NCBI GenBank assembly: GCA_036489495.1
Contig: DASXFR010000069.1
Location: 62,001 to 126,000, forward strand
Length of the DNA stretch: 64,000 bases
Source of the DNA: DASZIT01 sp036489495
Lineage (GTDB): Bacteria; Actinomycetota; Acidimicrobiia; Acidimicrobiales; RAAP-2
Direction: 5' to 3'
Shown here: positions 17,186-25,555 of the stretch, piece by piece
Layout of the letters: every line of letters starts with the position of its first letter
Numbering within the stretch: position 1 is the stretch's first letter
Notes under the pieces: generated by a model
Databases searched by the model: none
Told to the model about the DNA's origin: nothing
Seen by the model: the letters and a program-made list of their open reading frames with translations, nothing else
Translations under genes and position numbers: made by a program

Positions 17186-18313
17186 ATGACCGCCGCCAAC
17201 GATCTGGTCCTGATCCTCGGCATCCTGGTGCTGGTCCTCGACGCCGCCAGTGTCATCCGGCTGCTGATCGTCCCCCGGGCGGCGGCCAGCGTGCTGGCCC
17301 TGCCGACCCGGTGGGTGCGGTCGGTGTTTCGCCACCTCTCCCAATTGGCCAAGACCTACCCGAGCAAGGACCGGATCCTGTCCATCAGCGAGCCGGTCGC
17401 GCTGATGATCCTGTTGGGCACCTGGCTGGGGACCGCGGTCCTCGGCTACGCGCTGGTCATCTGGGGCCTCGGCGGCGTCGCCTTCGGCCACGCCCTCCTG
17501 GAGGCCGGCTCATCGGTGTCGACCCTCGGCTTCGTCCACGGCGGCAGCGGCAGCTACCAGGCCGTCGACTTCTTCGCCGGCGCGTCGGGGATGGTGCTGG
17601 TGGCCTTGCAGATCGCCTATCTGCCCACCCTCTACAGCGCCTACAACCGCCGGGAGACCTTCGTGACGTTGCTGGAGAGCCGGGCCGGGGCGCCGGCCTG
17701 GGGGCCGGAGATCCTCCAACGCCACCAACTGGTGGGGACGATCGGCAATCTCCCCGCCCTCTACGCCGAGTGGGAGCGCTGGGGGGCCGACGTGGCCGAG
17801 AGCCACACCAGCTATCAGTCGTTGATGTACCTCCGTTCCCCCCGGCCGCAGAACTCCTGGGTGATCAGCCTGATCGCGGTGATGGACTCGGCGGCCATCG
17901 CCCTGGCCGTCGACCCCGACGGGGCCCCGATCGAAGCCCGGATGTGCCTGCGGATGGGCTTCACCTGCCTCCGGGACATTGCCCGGGTGGTGGCCATCCC
18001 CTTCGACCCCGACCCGGACCCCGACGACCCGATCCAACTCCCCCGGAAGGAATTCGAGGCCGCCTATGCCCGCCTCCAGGAGATCGGCTATCCGACCCCC
18101 CGTCCGCTGGACGACGCCTGGAACCACTTCCGGGGGTGGCGGGTCAACTACGAGGGGGTCGCCTACGCCCTGGCCAACAAGCTCGACGCCCCTCCCGCCC
18201 GGTGGACGGGCCCCCGGCGGACCTTCCGGGGCGAGTCGCTGTCGCCCCCCCGCCCGGTCGACCGCCAACCCGGCGGCGCACCCCCCAAGATCGTCTTTCC
18301 GAAGATCAGCTGA
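17186..18313 (+). CDS. membrane protein with an ion-channel-like pore segment
   Basis: 375 residues. Predicted helices at about 6-28, 70-92 and 127-150. Between the last two lies ALLEAGSSVSTLGFVHGG (about 103-120), whose TLGF at 113-116 is placed like the K+-channel filter (T-V-G-Y/F-G) between outer and inner pore helices; the next residue is Val, not Gly. The C-terminal 225 residues are cytosolic and partly helical. It follows the Rrf2 gene by 25 bases. A degenerate or divergent channel is an inference. Its 3' end overlaps the convergent phosphatase gene by 8 bases. Confidence 0.6.
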   Translation: MTAANDLVLILGILVLVLDAASVIRLLIVPRAAASVLALPTRWVRSVFRHLSQLAKTYPSKDRILSISEPVALMILLGTWLGTAVLGYALVIWGLGGVAFGHALLEAGSSVSTLGFVHGGSGSYQAVDFFAGASGMVLVALQIAYLPTLYSAYNRRETFVTLLESRAGAPAWGPEILQRHQLVGTIGNLPALYAEWERWGADVAESHTSYQSLMYLRSPRPQNSWVISLIAVMDSAAIALAVDPDGAPIEARMCLRMGFTCLRDIARVVAIPFDPDPDPDDPIQLPRKEFEAAYARLQEIGYPTPRPLDDAWNHFRGWRVNYEGVAYALANKLDAPPARWTGPRRTFRGESLSPPRPVDRQPGGAPPKIVFPKIS

Positions 18314-18881
18314 GGTTCCAGAGCATCAGCACCGGGGTGGACCGTTCCCATCCGAGAATGCTGATCGAGGCCGGGTCGAGGGTGAAGCACCGGCCCTGCT
18401 CGGGCTCGAGGCCGAGCCAGCGGGCGGCCAGCACCCGAAGCAGGTGGCCATGGGCGAAACACAGCACATCGCCGTCGGTGGCCCGGATCTTCCCGATCAA
18501 CCGATCGACCCGTTTCCCCACCTCCTGGGTGGTCTCCCCTCCCGGTGCCCCGTGGGCGAACAGGTCCCAGTCCGGCCGCTGGCCGAGGATTTCCGCGGTG
18601 GTCAGTCCCTCGAAGTCCCCGTAGTCCCATTCGGCCAGGTCGGGGTCGACCTCGGCCCGGCCCCCGAGCCCGGCCAGCCGGCTGGTCTCCCGGGCCCGCA
18701 GCAACGGGCTGGTCAGCACCCGCGAGAAGGCATGCTCGGCCAGCCGGGGCTGCAGCGCCTCGGCCTGGACCGTCCCCTCGGGTAGCAGGGGTAGATCGGT
18801 GCGCCCGGTATGGCGCCGGCCGAGGCTCCACTCGGTTTCGCCATGGCGGACGAGGAAACAGCGGTTACCCTGGGAATTCAT
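18306..18881 (-). CDS. histidine phosphatase (phosphoglycerate mutase-like)
   Basis: 191 residues. Catalytic motif LVRHGETEW near the N-terminus, then RTDLPLLPEG, Arg/Glu in TSPLLRARET, EWDYGDFEG and the second catalytic His in FAHGHLLRV. This is the small cofactor-independent-looking branch (CobC/YhfR-like) whose substrates vary. The ATG at 18879-18881 is chosen because the motif begins 11 residues later; the frame is open further upstream. Divergent from the sigma factor gene. Confidence 0.9.
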   Translation of the reverse strand: MNSQGNRCFLVRHGETEWSLGRRHTGRTDLPLLPEGTVQAEALQPRLAEHAFSRVLTSPLLRARETSRLAGLGGRAEVDPDLAEWDYGDFEGLTTAEILGQRPDWDLFAHGAPGGETTQEVGKRVDRLIGKIRATDGDVLCFAHGHLLRVLAARWLGLEPEQGRCFTLDPASISILGWERSTPVLMLWNLS

Positions 18882-19042
18882 AGCGACAGCCGACCAGTTC
18901 TCCGGCCGGTGTGCAAACCGGCGGCAAAGTGGGTAGCTATCCGACCACCGGATATCGCAAAGTCCTGGCCAGGGCAGGAATGTCCGACGCATCCCGGGCG
19001 TTGAAAGCAGTGCGAACCCACATCAGGAGGGTGATAGAAGGC
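18882..19042. other. divergent intergenic region, histidine phosphatase / sigma factor
   Basis: 161 bases. AGGAGG at 19025-19030 and AGAAGG at 19035-19040 precede the sigma-factor ATG. I see no convincing promoter for either gene and no coding sequence. Confidence 0.4.
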
Positions 19043-19972
19043 ATGACATCCCGTACGGCGACCGCCGACAAGGGCAAGGACAAGACGAGCGCCCCGACCA
19101 GGCCGCAGAAGGAGCGCGCCGCCACCCCGGCGGCGGGCCGGAGCCGTGGCGCGGACGCCGACAGCCTGGGGCTGTTCCTCCGGGATCTCGACCATCATCC
19201 CCTCCCCGACCACGAAGCCCAGACCGAGCTGGCCAAGCGGGTGGCCGCCGGCGACGAGGAGGCACGCCGGGAGATGGCGGCCGCCAACCTCCGGCTGGTC
19301 ATCCATTGGGCCCGTCGCTACCAGGACCGCGGGGTGGACCTTCCCGATCTCATCCAGGAGGGCACCTTCGGCCTGATGCGGGCGGTGGACAAGTTCGACT
19401 GGGAGCGCGGCTTCCGGTTCTCCACCTACGCCACCTGGTGGATCCGCCAGGCCCTCCAGCGGGCGGTCCAGCAGCACGGTCGCACCATCCGGCTGCCGAT
19501 GGAAGTCGCGGAGCGCAATCAGCAGGTGGAGGCGGCGACGTGGGAGCTGACCCACCAACTGCAGCGGGCGCCCACCGACGACGAGTTGGACAACGCCACC
19601 AACACCACCGCCGACATGCGGGCCGATCTCACCCGGGTGGCCCGGGTGGTGGCCAGCCTCGACCAGCCGGCCACCGCCGACTCCACCTCCACCCTCGGTG
19701 ACCTGGTGTCGACCGACAGCAACGAGTTCGAGGACGATGTGGCCTCCGAGCTCACCTTCGGGCTGGTGCGCAACGCCGTCGATCGACTCACCGATCTGCA
19801 GCGGGCGGTGATCCGCAACCGGTTCGGGTTCGACGGCTCCGACCCGGCGTCGCTCCAGACCACGGCCGAACGGCTCGGGGTCGGCGTCCGCAAGGTGCGC
19901 CAAGCCGAGGCCGAGGCGTTGGAGATCCTCGCCGACAGCGAGGCCCTCGAAGCCGCCCACGAAGCCGCCTGA
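19043..19972 (+). CDS. RNA polymerase sigma-70 factor, primary-like (group 1/2)
   Basis: 309 residues. Region 1.2 (DSLGLFLRDLDHHPLP), region 2 (NLRLVIHWARRYQDRG, DLIQEGTFGLMRAVDKFDW, FRFSTYATWWIRQAL), region 3, and region 4 (LTDLQRAVIRNRFG, TAERLGVGVRKVRQ). The long acidic N-terminus of a housekeeping RpoD is missing; a short Lys/Ala/Thr-rich head replaces it, which favours a group 2 sigma factor. ATG at 19043 with AGAAGG 2 bases upstream; the frame is open to a GTG at 18912. Confidence 0.9.
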   Translation: MTSRTATADKGKDKTSAPTRPQKERAATPAAGRSRGADADSLGLFLRDLDHHPLPDHEAQTELAKRVAAGDEEARREMAAANLRLVIHWARRYQDRGVDLPDLIQEGTFGLMRAVDKFDWERGFRFSTYATWWIRQALQRAVQQHGRTIRLPMEVAERNQQVEAATWELTHQLQRAPTDDELDNATNTTADMRADLTRVARVVASLDQPATADSTSTLGDLVSTDSNEFEDDVASELTFGLVRNAVDRLTDLQRAVIRNRFGFDGSDPASLQTTAERLGVGVRKVRQAEAEALEILADSEALEAAHEAA

Positions 19973-20004
19973 CCGCCGCCCCGGCGGGAGTCGGCGGGTG
20001 CCGA

Positions 20005-20946
20005 TCAGGACAGCCGATCGAGTTCGGCGCGGAGATCGTCGGGCAGCGGCGAGGTCCAGGTGGCCCGGGCCCCGGAGCCGGGGTGGTCGAAGGCCAGCTG
20101 GTAGGCGTGGAGAAACGGGCGGGTGACGGTGGCACCGGGAAGCGACCTTCCCCGGGCGTAGACCCCGTCACCGACCACCGGATGGCCGATGGCCGAGAGG
20201 TGGACCCGGATCTGATGGGTCCGGCCGGTCTCCAGGGTGGCCTCGACCAGGGTGGTCGGCACCGGCTCGGTGAACCGCTGCTCCACCCGGTAGCGGGTGC
20301 GGGCCTCTTTCCCCTTCCTCGACACCGACATCCGGGTCGGGGAGGTCACCGAACGACCGATCGGCGCGTCGACCACCCCGGATTCCCCGTCGACCTCCCC
20401 CAGCACCAGGGCCCGGTAGTGGCGCGACACCGTCCGGTCCCCGAGCTGGCCCACCAGCGAGCGGTAGGCGTCGGGGGTCCGGGCCACCACCAACAGCCCC
20501 GACGTTCCCCGGTCGAGCCGGTGGACGATGCCGGGCCGGTCGGGATCGGACCCCACCGCCTCGGCCAGCGACGCCAGGTCGGGGTAACGGGACAGCATCC
20601 CGTTCACCAGGGTGCCGGTCCGGTGTCCGGCTCCCGGGTGCACCACCAGCCCGGCGGGCTTGTCCACCACCACGATGTCGGCATCCTCATGGACCACCTC
20701 GAACACCACCGTCGGGTCGGCGTCGGGGGCGGGGACCGGCACGTCTTCGCCGAGTTCCACCGCCAGCAATTCGCCCTCCCGGAGCGGGCGGCTGCGGGCG
20801 TGGACGGTCACCCCTTCCACCTGGACCCGGCCCGACGCCACCAGCTGGTCAACGGCGGAGCGGGAGATGTCGGCCAGCAACGCCACCGCCCGATCCACCC
20901 GGACCCCGTCGAGGGACGAGGGCACCGAGATGGAGAGCTGGCTCAC
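20005..20946 (-). CDS. rluD: 23S rRNA pseudouridine synthase RluD-type
   Basis: 313 residues. The S4 RNA-binding domain at the N-terminus (LDGVRVDRAVALLADISRS) is followed by the RluA-family catalytic domain with GIVHRLDRGTSGLLVVA (catalytic Asp) and GRTHQIRVHL. It modifies large-subunit rRNA uridines; RluD versus RluC specificity cannot be settled from sequence. GTG start at 20944-20946 overlaps the lspA stop as GTGA. Last gene of the dksA-lspA-rluD group. Confidence 0.9.
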   Translation of the reverse strand: MSQLSISVPSSLDGVRVDRAVALLADISRSAVDQLVASGRVQVEGVTVHARSRPLREGELLAVELGEDVPVPAPDADPTVVFEVVHEDADIVVVDKPAGLVVHPGAGHRTGTLVNGMLSRYPDLASLAEAVGSDPDRPGIVHRLDRGTSGLLVVARTPDAYRSLVGQLGDRTVSRHYRALVLGEVDGESGVVDAPIGRSVTSPTRMSVSRKGKEARTRYRVEQRFTEPVPTTLVEATLETGRTHQIRVHLSAIGHPVVGDGVYARGRSLPGATVTRPFLHAYQLAFDHPGSGARATWTSPLPDDLRAELDRLS

Positions 20947-21446
20947 GAGGTCGGCGGCGGCCGAAACAGGGAGACGGCCAGCAGCAGGCAACCGACCACG
21001 ATGCAGGCGTCGGCCACATTGAAGGTCGGCCAGAAGTGGAAGTCGATGAAGTCGACCACCGCCCCGTGATCGCCTCGGAACATCCGGTCGGACAGGTTGC
21101 CCACCGCGCCCCCGATGATCAGCCCGAAGATGGCGGCCCGGGCGAAGGACGGCGAACGGTAGACCAGTACCAGCAGCACCGTGACCAGAATGACGGCGAT
21201 CACCACCAGTACCGCCGAGTCCCCCTGGAACAGGCTGAAGGCCGAACCGGTGTTCCGGCTCAAGGCCAGATCCAGGGTCCAGATCACGTGGATCGGGCCG
21301 GTGTCCAGGCGGTCGACCGCCCACCATTTGGTCAGCTGATCCACCACCACCACCACGGCGGCCACCGCGACCGCGCCGCCCAGCCGGAGGGACGCGCCGG
21401 CCGGGGCACCCCGTCGAACCGTGCTCGATTCGGCGTTGCCGGTCAG
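20943..21446 (-). CDS. lspA: signal peptidase II (lipoprotein signal peptidase)
   Basis: Membrane aspartic protease that cleaves lipoprotein signal peptides. Motifs: VVDQLTKWW, SRNTGSAFSLF, GGAVGNLSDR and VVDFIDF, with the catalytic Asp pair in NLSD and FNVAD. The first GTG (21365) would start inside helix 1, leaving 8 residues before DQLTK. An in-frame CTG at 21444-21446 overlaps the dksA-like stop as CTGA and restores a full first helix and a normal 167-residue length, so I prefer it. The product is certain; the start is an inference. Confidence 0.85.
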   Translation of the reverse strand: MTGNAESSTVRRGAPAGASLRLGGAVAVAAVVVVVDQLTKWWAVDRLDTGPIHVIWTLDLALSRNTGSAFSLFQGDSAVLVVIAVILVTVLLVLVYRSPSFARAAIFGLIIGGAVGNLSDRMFRGDHGAVVDFIDFHFWPTFNVADACIVVGCLLLAVSLFRPPPTS

Positions 21447-22180
21447 CGTCGCGACAGCCCCCCGCTCTTACAGGCCATGCACAGCCGGGCATAGGGCAGG
21501 GCCCGGAGCCGGGTCTTGGGGATCGGCTGGAAGCAGCGCTCGCAGATGCCGTAGGTCTTTCGGGCGATGCGCTCCAGCGCGTCGTCGATCTCCTCCACCG
21601 CCGCCTGGGCCTGCGCCGAGAGAGCCAGATCGCGCTCCCGGTCGACCGCCACCGTTCCCCCCTCGCCGCCCTCGGCGTCGAACTGCACGTCGCCGGGCTC
21701 GCGTTCTTGGGCCAGCGAGTCGGCCTCGGCTCGGAGGTCCTCGGCCTGGCCCTGGGCCACCGCCCGCTCTTCGAGCAGCAACAGCCGCTGCTCCTCGAGG
21801 AACTTGGCGTCCTTGGCGTAGGGGCCCACCGTCGGCCGCTTGGGGGCGGGCGGAGCCACCGCCGCCTTCTTGGCCGGGGCGGTCTTCTTGGCCGGGGCGG
21901 CCTTGGCGGCGGGAGCGGTCTTCTTGGCCGGAACCGCCCGTTTGGCCGGGGCGGCCTTCTTGGCCGGGGCCGCCTTGCGGACCGGCGTCGTCTTCTTGGC
22001 TGGGGCCACCTTGCGGGCCGGGGCCACCTTGCGGGCCGGCGTCGTCTTCTTGGCCGGGGCGGTCTTCTTGGCCGGCACCGCCCGCTTGGCCCGGGCCACC
22101 TTCTTGGCCGGGGTGGTCTTCTTGGTCCCCTTGCGGGCCGGCGCCGCTTTCACCACTGGCGCCCGCTTCTTCGTCGTCAT
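21443..22180 (-). CDS. DksA/TraR-type zinc-finger protein with a histone-H1-like Lys/Ala/Pro tail
   Basis: 245 residues. The C-terminal half has a coiled region (FLEEQRLLLLEERAVAQ) and a four-cysteine finger C213-x2-C216...C234-x2-C237 (ICERCFQPIP, LCMACKSGG) as in DksA/TraR proteins, which act on RNA polymerase. The first 110 residues are about fourteen repeats of PAKK/PARK, like bacterial histone-H1 tails and likely DNA- or RNA-binding. ATG with AGGAGG 8 bases upstream. It occupies the place between divIVA and lspA where many actinobacteria carry ileS. Not a simple DksA: the acidic coiled-coil tip is not evident. Confidence 0.8.
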   Translation of the reverse strand: MTTKKRAPVVKAAPARKGTKKTTPAKKVARAKRAVPAKKTAPAKKTTPARKVAPARKVAPAKKTTPVRKAAPAKKAAPAKRAVPAKKTAPAAKAAPAKKTAPAKKAAVAPPAPKRPTVGPYAKDAKFLEEQRLLLLEERAVAQGQAEDLRAEADSLAQEREPGDVQFDAEGGEGGTVAVDRERDLALSAQAQAAVEEIDDALERIARKTYGICERCFQPIPKTRLRALPYARLCMACKSGGLSRR

Positions 22181-22451
22181 TCCTTCAAACCTCCTCAGGG
22201 ACCGACCGCACCCGCCATGACCCCATTTGGGCCGGAAAAACGTGTGAATCTGCGTTGTGGTGAGCGGGTGACGATACCGTGCCCAACCGGGCCCGGCAAT
22301 CCGTCAGGCCATCGACCGTGCCGGGCACCATAGCGGGTGAACACCGATCGTCAGTCGGCACCGTCGACGACGGGGGCGATTTCCCCTGTTCAGCCGGGCA
22401 GAGATTGGCTGGACGCCGGAGACCTCTCCGCGGCTGGCGCCGCCGGACGGT
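22181..22451. other. divIVA / dksA-like intergenic region
   Basis: 271 bases without a gene on either strand. It contains the minus-strand promoter at 22271-22299 and the Shine-Dalgarno AGGAGG of the dksA-like gene. Confidence 0.5.
22271..22299 (-). promoter_or_regulatory. sigma-70-type promoter of the dksA-like gene
   Basis: On the minus strand TTGCCG (-35, 22294-22299), a 17-base spacer and TATCGT (-10, 22271-22276), leaving a leader of roughly 85 bases. The -10 is identical to that proposed for ftsZ. Confidence 0.55.
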
Positions 22452-23255
22452 TCAGCTGGGACGGGCGGGTGCGGCGTCTCCCGATTTCGGCGCGCTCCGG
22501 GCGCCCGCCGGTTGGCTGTCGGCGGCCGGGGGTCGGGACTGCCCGGCGGCGGGTTGGGCGGCCGGACGCCCGGCCAGGGCGGCGGCCGGCTGCACGTTGT
22601 CATCGACCCACTTGATGACCTCGGTGAGGGCGGCCCGCAACCGTTGGCGTTCGGACTCGAGATGGCGGGCCATCGACTCCACGTCGCCGGTGAGCTGCAC
22701 CCGGATCCCTTCGAGCCGGGTCACCTCCTCCCGCAGCTTGCGCTCGGAATCGGCGGTGATCTGGGCGACGTTGGACTCGGCGTTGGCTCGCACGCTCCGG
22801 GCGTGGGCTTCGGCTTCGGCCACCAGCTTCGCCGCCCGGGCCTCGGCGTCGGCCTTGGTCTCGTCGACGAATTTCTGCGCCAACAGCAGGGTGCGTTGGA
22901 GGGTCTCGTCGGCCATGCCCGCATCCTGGGCGGCGGCCGGCGCCGGGCGCGGCTCGGACGATTCGAGCTGGGAGATGCGCTCGCTGGCCTGGCGGAGTCG
23001 TTCGTTGGCCTGGCGGAGCTGCTCCTGGAGCCCTTCGGCCTCGACCGCCGCCTTCTCCAGATACTCGTCGACGTCATCCCGGTGGTACCCCTTGAGGGTC
23101 TCCCGGAACTCGACGGTCCGTAGCGAATCAAGGGCTGATTGTGACGAAGCCATGCCGGACATGCTAGCTGGGCTGGGCTGATGGCCCGTGGATAGCGCCT
23201 CGGCCTCCGGGGTGGCGGTCGGGTCGGCGTCGGGACGGTTTCGCGGCCGTCTCAT
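22452..23255 (-). CDS. DivIVA-domain cell-pole/septum protein
   Basis: 267 residues. The DivIVA N-terminal signature is LRTVEFRETLKGYHRDDVDEYL; long coiled coils follow (about 60-220), then a Pro/Ala tail. DivIVA (Wag31) recruits wall-growth machinery to curved membrane in actinobacteria. The ATG at 23255 overlaps the yggT stop as ATGA and is used here, but it adds 34-40 Pro/Ala-rich residues before the domain; ATGs at 23162 and 23153 are good alternatives. Position next to sepF and yggT is the usual actinobacterial order. Confidence 0.88.
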   Translation of the reverse strand: MRRPRNRPDADPTATPEAEALSTGHQPSPASMSGMASSQSALDSLRTVEFRETLKGYHRDDVDEYLEKAAVEAEGLQEQLRQANERLRQASERISQLESSEPRPAPAAAQDAGMADETLQRTLLLAQKFVDETKADAEARAAKLVAEAEAHARSVRANAESNVAQITADSERKLREEVTRLEGIRVQLTGDVESMARHLESERQRLRAALTEVIKWVDDNVQPAAALAGRPAAQPAAGQSRPPAADSQPAGARSAPKSGDAAPARPS

Positions 23256-23509
23256 CCCAGCACCAGCGGCAGGATGATGACCTGGATGACCAGGATCACC
23301 ACCAGGACGGACAGATCCAGTCCGACCCCCCCGATCCGGGCGGTGGGGAGCACTCTTCGCACCAGATTGAGGACCGGATCGCAGACCACCGCCAGCCCCC
23401 GCTGGATCCGGCGCACCGGCGAGTCATAGGCGGGCTGGACCCAACTCAGCAGCGAGTAGGCGATCAGCACGAAGACATAGAGCTCCAGCAGGTAGCCGAT
23501 GAGACGCAT
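23252..23509 (-). CDS. YggT-family membrane protein
   Basis: 85 residues with two hydrophobic helices (about 5-25 and 65-83) and the family motif SLLSWVQPAYDSPV followed by DPVLNLVRRVLP. Role undefined; it is conserved beside sepF and divIVA and thought to affect cell shape or osmotic response. It follows sepF by 38 bases. Confidence 0.88.
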   Translation of the reverse strand: MRLIGYLLELYVFVLIAYSLLSWVQPAYDSPVRRIQRGLAVVCDPVLNLVRRVLPTARIGGVGLDLSVLVVILVIQVIILPLVLG

Positions 23510-23547
23510 GGCTGTTCAGACTATCCCGGCGGATCAGGCCGGAGGGC

Positions 23548-24102
23548 TCAGGGGTTGACGAGACCGCGCTCGGTCAAACGCTGCCGCTCCTCTTCTGACA
23601 CCTTCACGTTGGAAGGGGTGAGCAGGAACACCTCGTCGGCCACCCGTTCCATCCCGCCGGCCAGGGCGTAGGTGACCCCGCTGCAGAAGTCGATCATCCT
23701 CCGCTGCAGGTCACGATCCCCGCTCTGGAGGTTGACGATCACCGGTTGGTTGGCCATCAGCCGGTTGGCGATCTCCTGGGCATCGGCGAAGCGATTGGGC
23801 GCCACCACGTGCACCTTGGCCCCGGCCGCCTCGGCCGAAATGGGCCGGATGGAGGAGGCCCGGGCGATGGTGGGCTGCTGGGCGACCGGGACGGGTCCGG
23901 GCGGCTCTTCCAGCGGCAGGGTCCGGATCCGGCTGGGGGCAACCGCCGGCATCGGGTCATCCCGCTCGTCCAGCCGTCTCGGCCGTTGGGGGGCGTGGCT
24001 GACCTGGGCCGGGCCGCGAGGCTCGTCATAGTCGTAGTCGTCGTAGTCATCATCGACGAGGCCCAGATAGGCCATCGTCTTCTTCATAAATGAGGCTGCC
24101 AT
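23548..24102 (-). CDS. sepF: cell division protein SepF
   Basis: 184 residues. The N-terminal amphipathic segment (FMKKTMAYLGL) anchors to membrane; an acidic YDDYDYDE stretch and a Pro-rich linker follow; the SepF core is KVHVVAPNRFADAQEIANRL with VIVNLQSGDRDLQRRMIDF and FLLTPSNVKV. SepF tethers FtsZ to the membrane and replaces FtsA, which is absent here. ATG preceded by GGAGGG. The 59-base gap upstream holds nothing I can assign. Confidence 0.93.
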   Translation of the reverse strand: MAASFMKKTMAYLGLVDDDYDDYDYDEPRGPAQVSHAPQRPRRLDERDDPMPAVAPSRIRTLPLEEPPGPVPVAQQPTIARASSIRPISAEAAGAKVHVVAPNRFADAQEIANRLMANQPVIVNLQSGDRDLQRRMIDFCSGVTYALAGGMERVADEVFLLTPSNVKVSEEERQRLTERGLVNP

Positions 24103-24161
24103 CTTTCCCTCCGCTCGACAGCGTAGTGCCTGACTCGCATGGTGGGTGGATACCTGGCGGG

Positions 24162-24836
24162 TCAGTCCTTCGGCGGCCGGTCCCCGAAAAGACCCCTCCC
24201 AACGCGTATCATCGTCGACCCTTCGGCCACCGCCACCTCGAGGTCCTCGGTCATCCCCATCGAGCGAACCGGCAGGTCAAGCCCATCGGCCAGAACGCTG
24301 ACCGCCCGGAACCCGGCCCGGGACCCCTCGGGTGGGCCCGGCGGCCCGACCGCCATCAGCCCGGCCACCTCCAGGGCCTCGTCGCGCAAGGCCGAGACCA
24401 GCCCGACCACGCCATCGGGGGGGCATCCGCCCCGCCCGGGGATCCCGGCGATGTCCACCTGGACCAGCACGCTCGCCCCCGGTCGCCGCTTGGCGATGGC
24501 CCGACCCTCCTCCAGGCGGCTGACCCCCTGCCAGCACGCCACCAGAGGGGCCAGCCGGGGGACCTTGTTCCGCTGGATGGCGCCCAGGAAGTGCCACCGG
24601 GGCACCGGGTCGGCGCCCTCGGTCTCGGCCGCCTTGGCCACCAATTCGTCGGCGTAGTTCTCCCCGATGTCGACGATGCCGGCGCCGAGGGCACCCCGCA
24701 CCGCGTCGGCGCCGAACCCCTTGGTCACCGCCACCACCCCGACCCCGGCCGGATCCCCCCCGGCGGCGGCAATCCGCTCCCGGACTCCGTCCAGGCGGAC
24801 GGCGATGTCGGCGGCGTCGAACCGGGTCGGCACCAT
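24162..24836 (-). CDS. YggS-family PLP-binding protein
   Basis: 224 residues, alanine-racemase-like barrel without the second domain. The PLP lysine is in VVAVTKGFG; FLGAIQRNK, SMGMTEDLEVAVAEGSTMIRVG and LFGDR are family motifs. It maintains PLP homeostasis. The ATG at 24834-24836 overlaps the previous stop (TGATG). Position after ftsZ and pgeF is standard for actinobacteria. Confidence 0.92.
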   Translation of the reverse strand: MVPTRFDAADIAVRLDGVRERIAAAGGDPAGVGVVAVTKGFGADAVRGALGAGIVDIGENYADELVAKAAETEGADPVPRWHFLGAIQRNKVPRLAPLVACWQGVSRLEEGRAIAKRRPGASVLVQVDIAGIPGRGGCPPDGVVGLVSALRDEALEVAGLMAVGPPGPPEGSRAGFRAVSVLADGLDLPVRSMGMTEDLEVAVAEGSTMIRVGRGLFGDRPPKD

Positions 24837-25555
24837 CAGCGGTGGTCCCCGGCCGTCGACCACACCACCATCGCCTGCCGCTCCGCCTCGGCCCGCCCCC
24901 GGTGCGAGAAGTACCGGTCGTCGCAGGACGTGCAGGCCTCGACCCCGGGGACCGGACGGACGCCGGCGGCATCGAAGGCAGCGGTGACGGCGGCCGGCAG
25001 GTCCAGCGCCGGTTGGCCGGTGGCCGACACCGAGCGGACGCCGTCGCCGTAGCGCGCCGCCACCGACTCGAGGTCGACGTCGGAGAACGGGTAGCACTCG
25101 GCATGGATGACGGGACCCACCGCGCCGTGGACGGCGGTGGCCCCGAGGCCGCGCATGGCCACGGCGGCGGCTTCGACGACGCCGCCCAGCAGGCCCCGCC
25201 AGCCGGCGTGGACGGCGGCGAAGACGCCCTCGTCACTCCCCAGCGCGATCGCCGCGCAGTCGGCGGTCAAGACGGCCAGGCCCACCGATGGTGAAGCCGA
25301 CACCAACCCGTCGCCCTCCGGGAGCCCGCCGGCCGGAGTGTCCTCGGTGACGATGTGGATGGTGGCGCCGTGGACTTGTCGGAGCCGATGGAGTCGTAAC
25401 CGGTCGGGACGGCTTCCGGACACCTGGACGACGAACCGGTCGAGTGGATCCGTAGACCCCGGCGGCCAGCGTTGGTCCCCGTGCGAACGATCTGACCACC
25501 CGGCCCGGATGTCTCCGGTGAGGGTGACGATGACGGGTGAGCGGCTCCGGGTCAG
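24836..25555 (-). CDS. pgeF: YlmD/LACC1-type multicopper oxidoreductase-like purine nucleosidase
   Basis: Motifs RQVHGATI, LTADCAAIAL, AAVHAGWRGLLGG and GPVIHAECYPF carry the zinc/catalytic His and Cys residues of the DUF152 family (purine nucleoside phosphorylase/deaminase; also called peptidoglycan editing factor). The first GTG (25423) gives 195 residues and lacks the family's N-terminal strand; the in-frame CTG at 25553-25555, overlapping the ftsZ stop as CTGA, gives 239 residues, a normal length. The frame is open throughout. Product assignment is strong, start tentative. Confidence 0.82.
   Translation of the reverse strand: MTRSRSPVIVTLTGDIRAGWSDRSHGDQRWPPGSTDPLDRFVVQVSGSRPDRLRLHRLRQVHGATIHIVTEDTPAGGLPEGDGLVSASPSVGLAVLTADCAAIALGSDEGVFAAVHAGWRGLLGGVVEAAAVAMRGLGATAVHGAVGPVIHAECYPFSDVDLESVAARYGDGVRSVSATGQPALDLPAAVTAAFDAAGVRPVPGVEACTSCDDRYFSHRGRAEAERQAMVVWSTAGDHR

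Noticed and set aside
19973..20004. GC-rich dyad between the sigma factor and rluD as a terminator
   Set aside because: CCGCCG/CGGCGG can pair, but no T-tract follows on either strand.
21850..22180. Repetitive DNA as a CRISPR or minisatellite
   Set aside because: The repeats are the PAKK codons of the dksA-like gene in frame, with no spacers.
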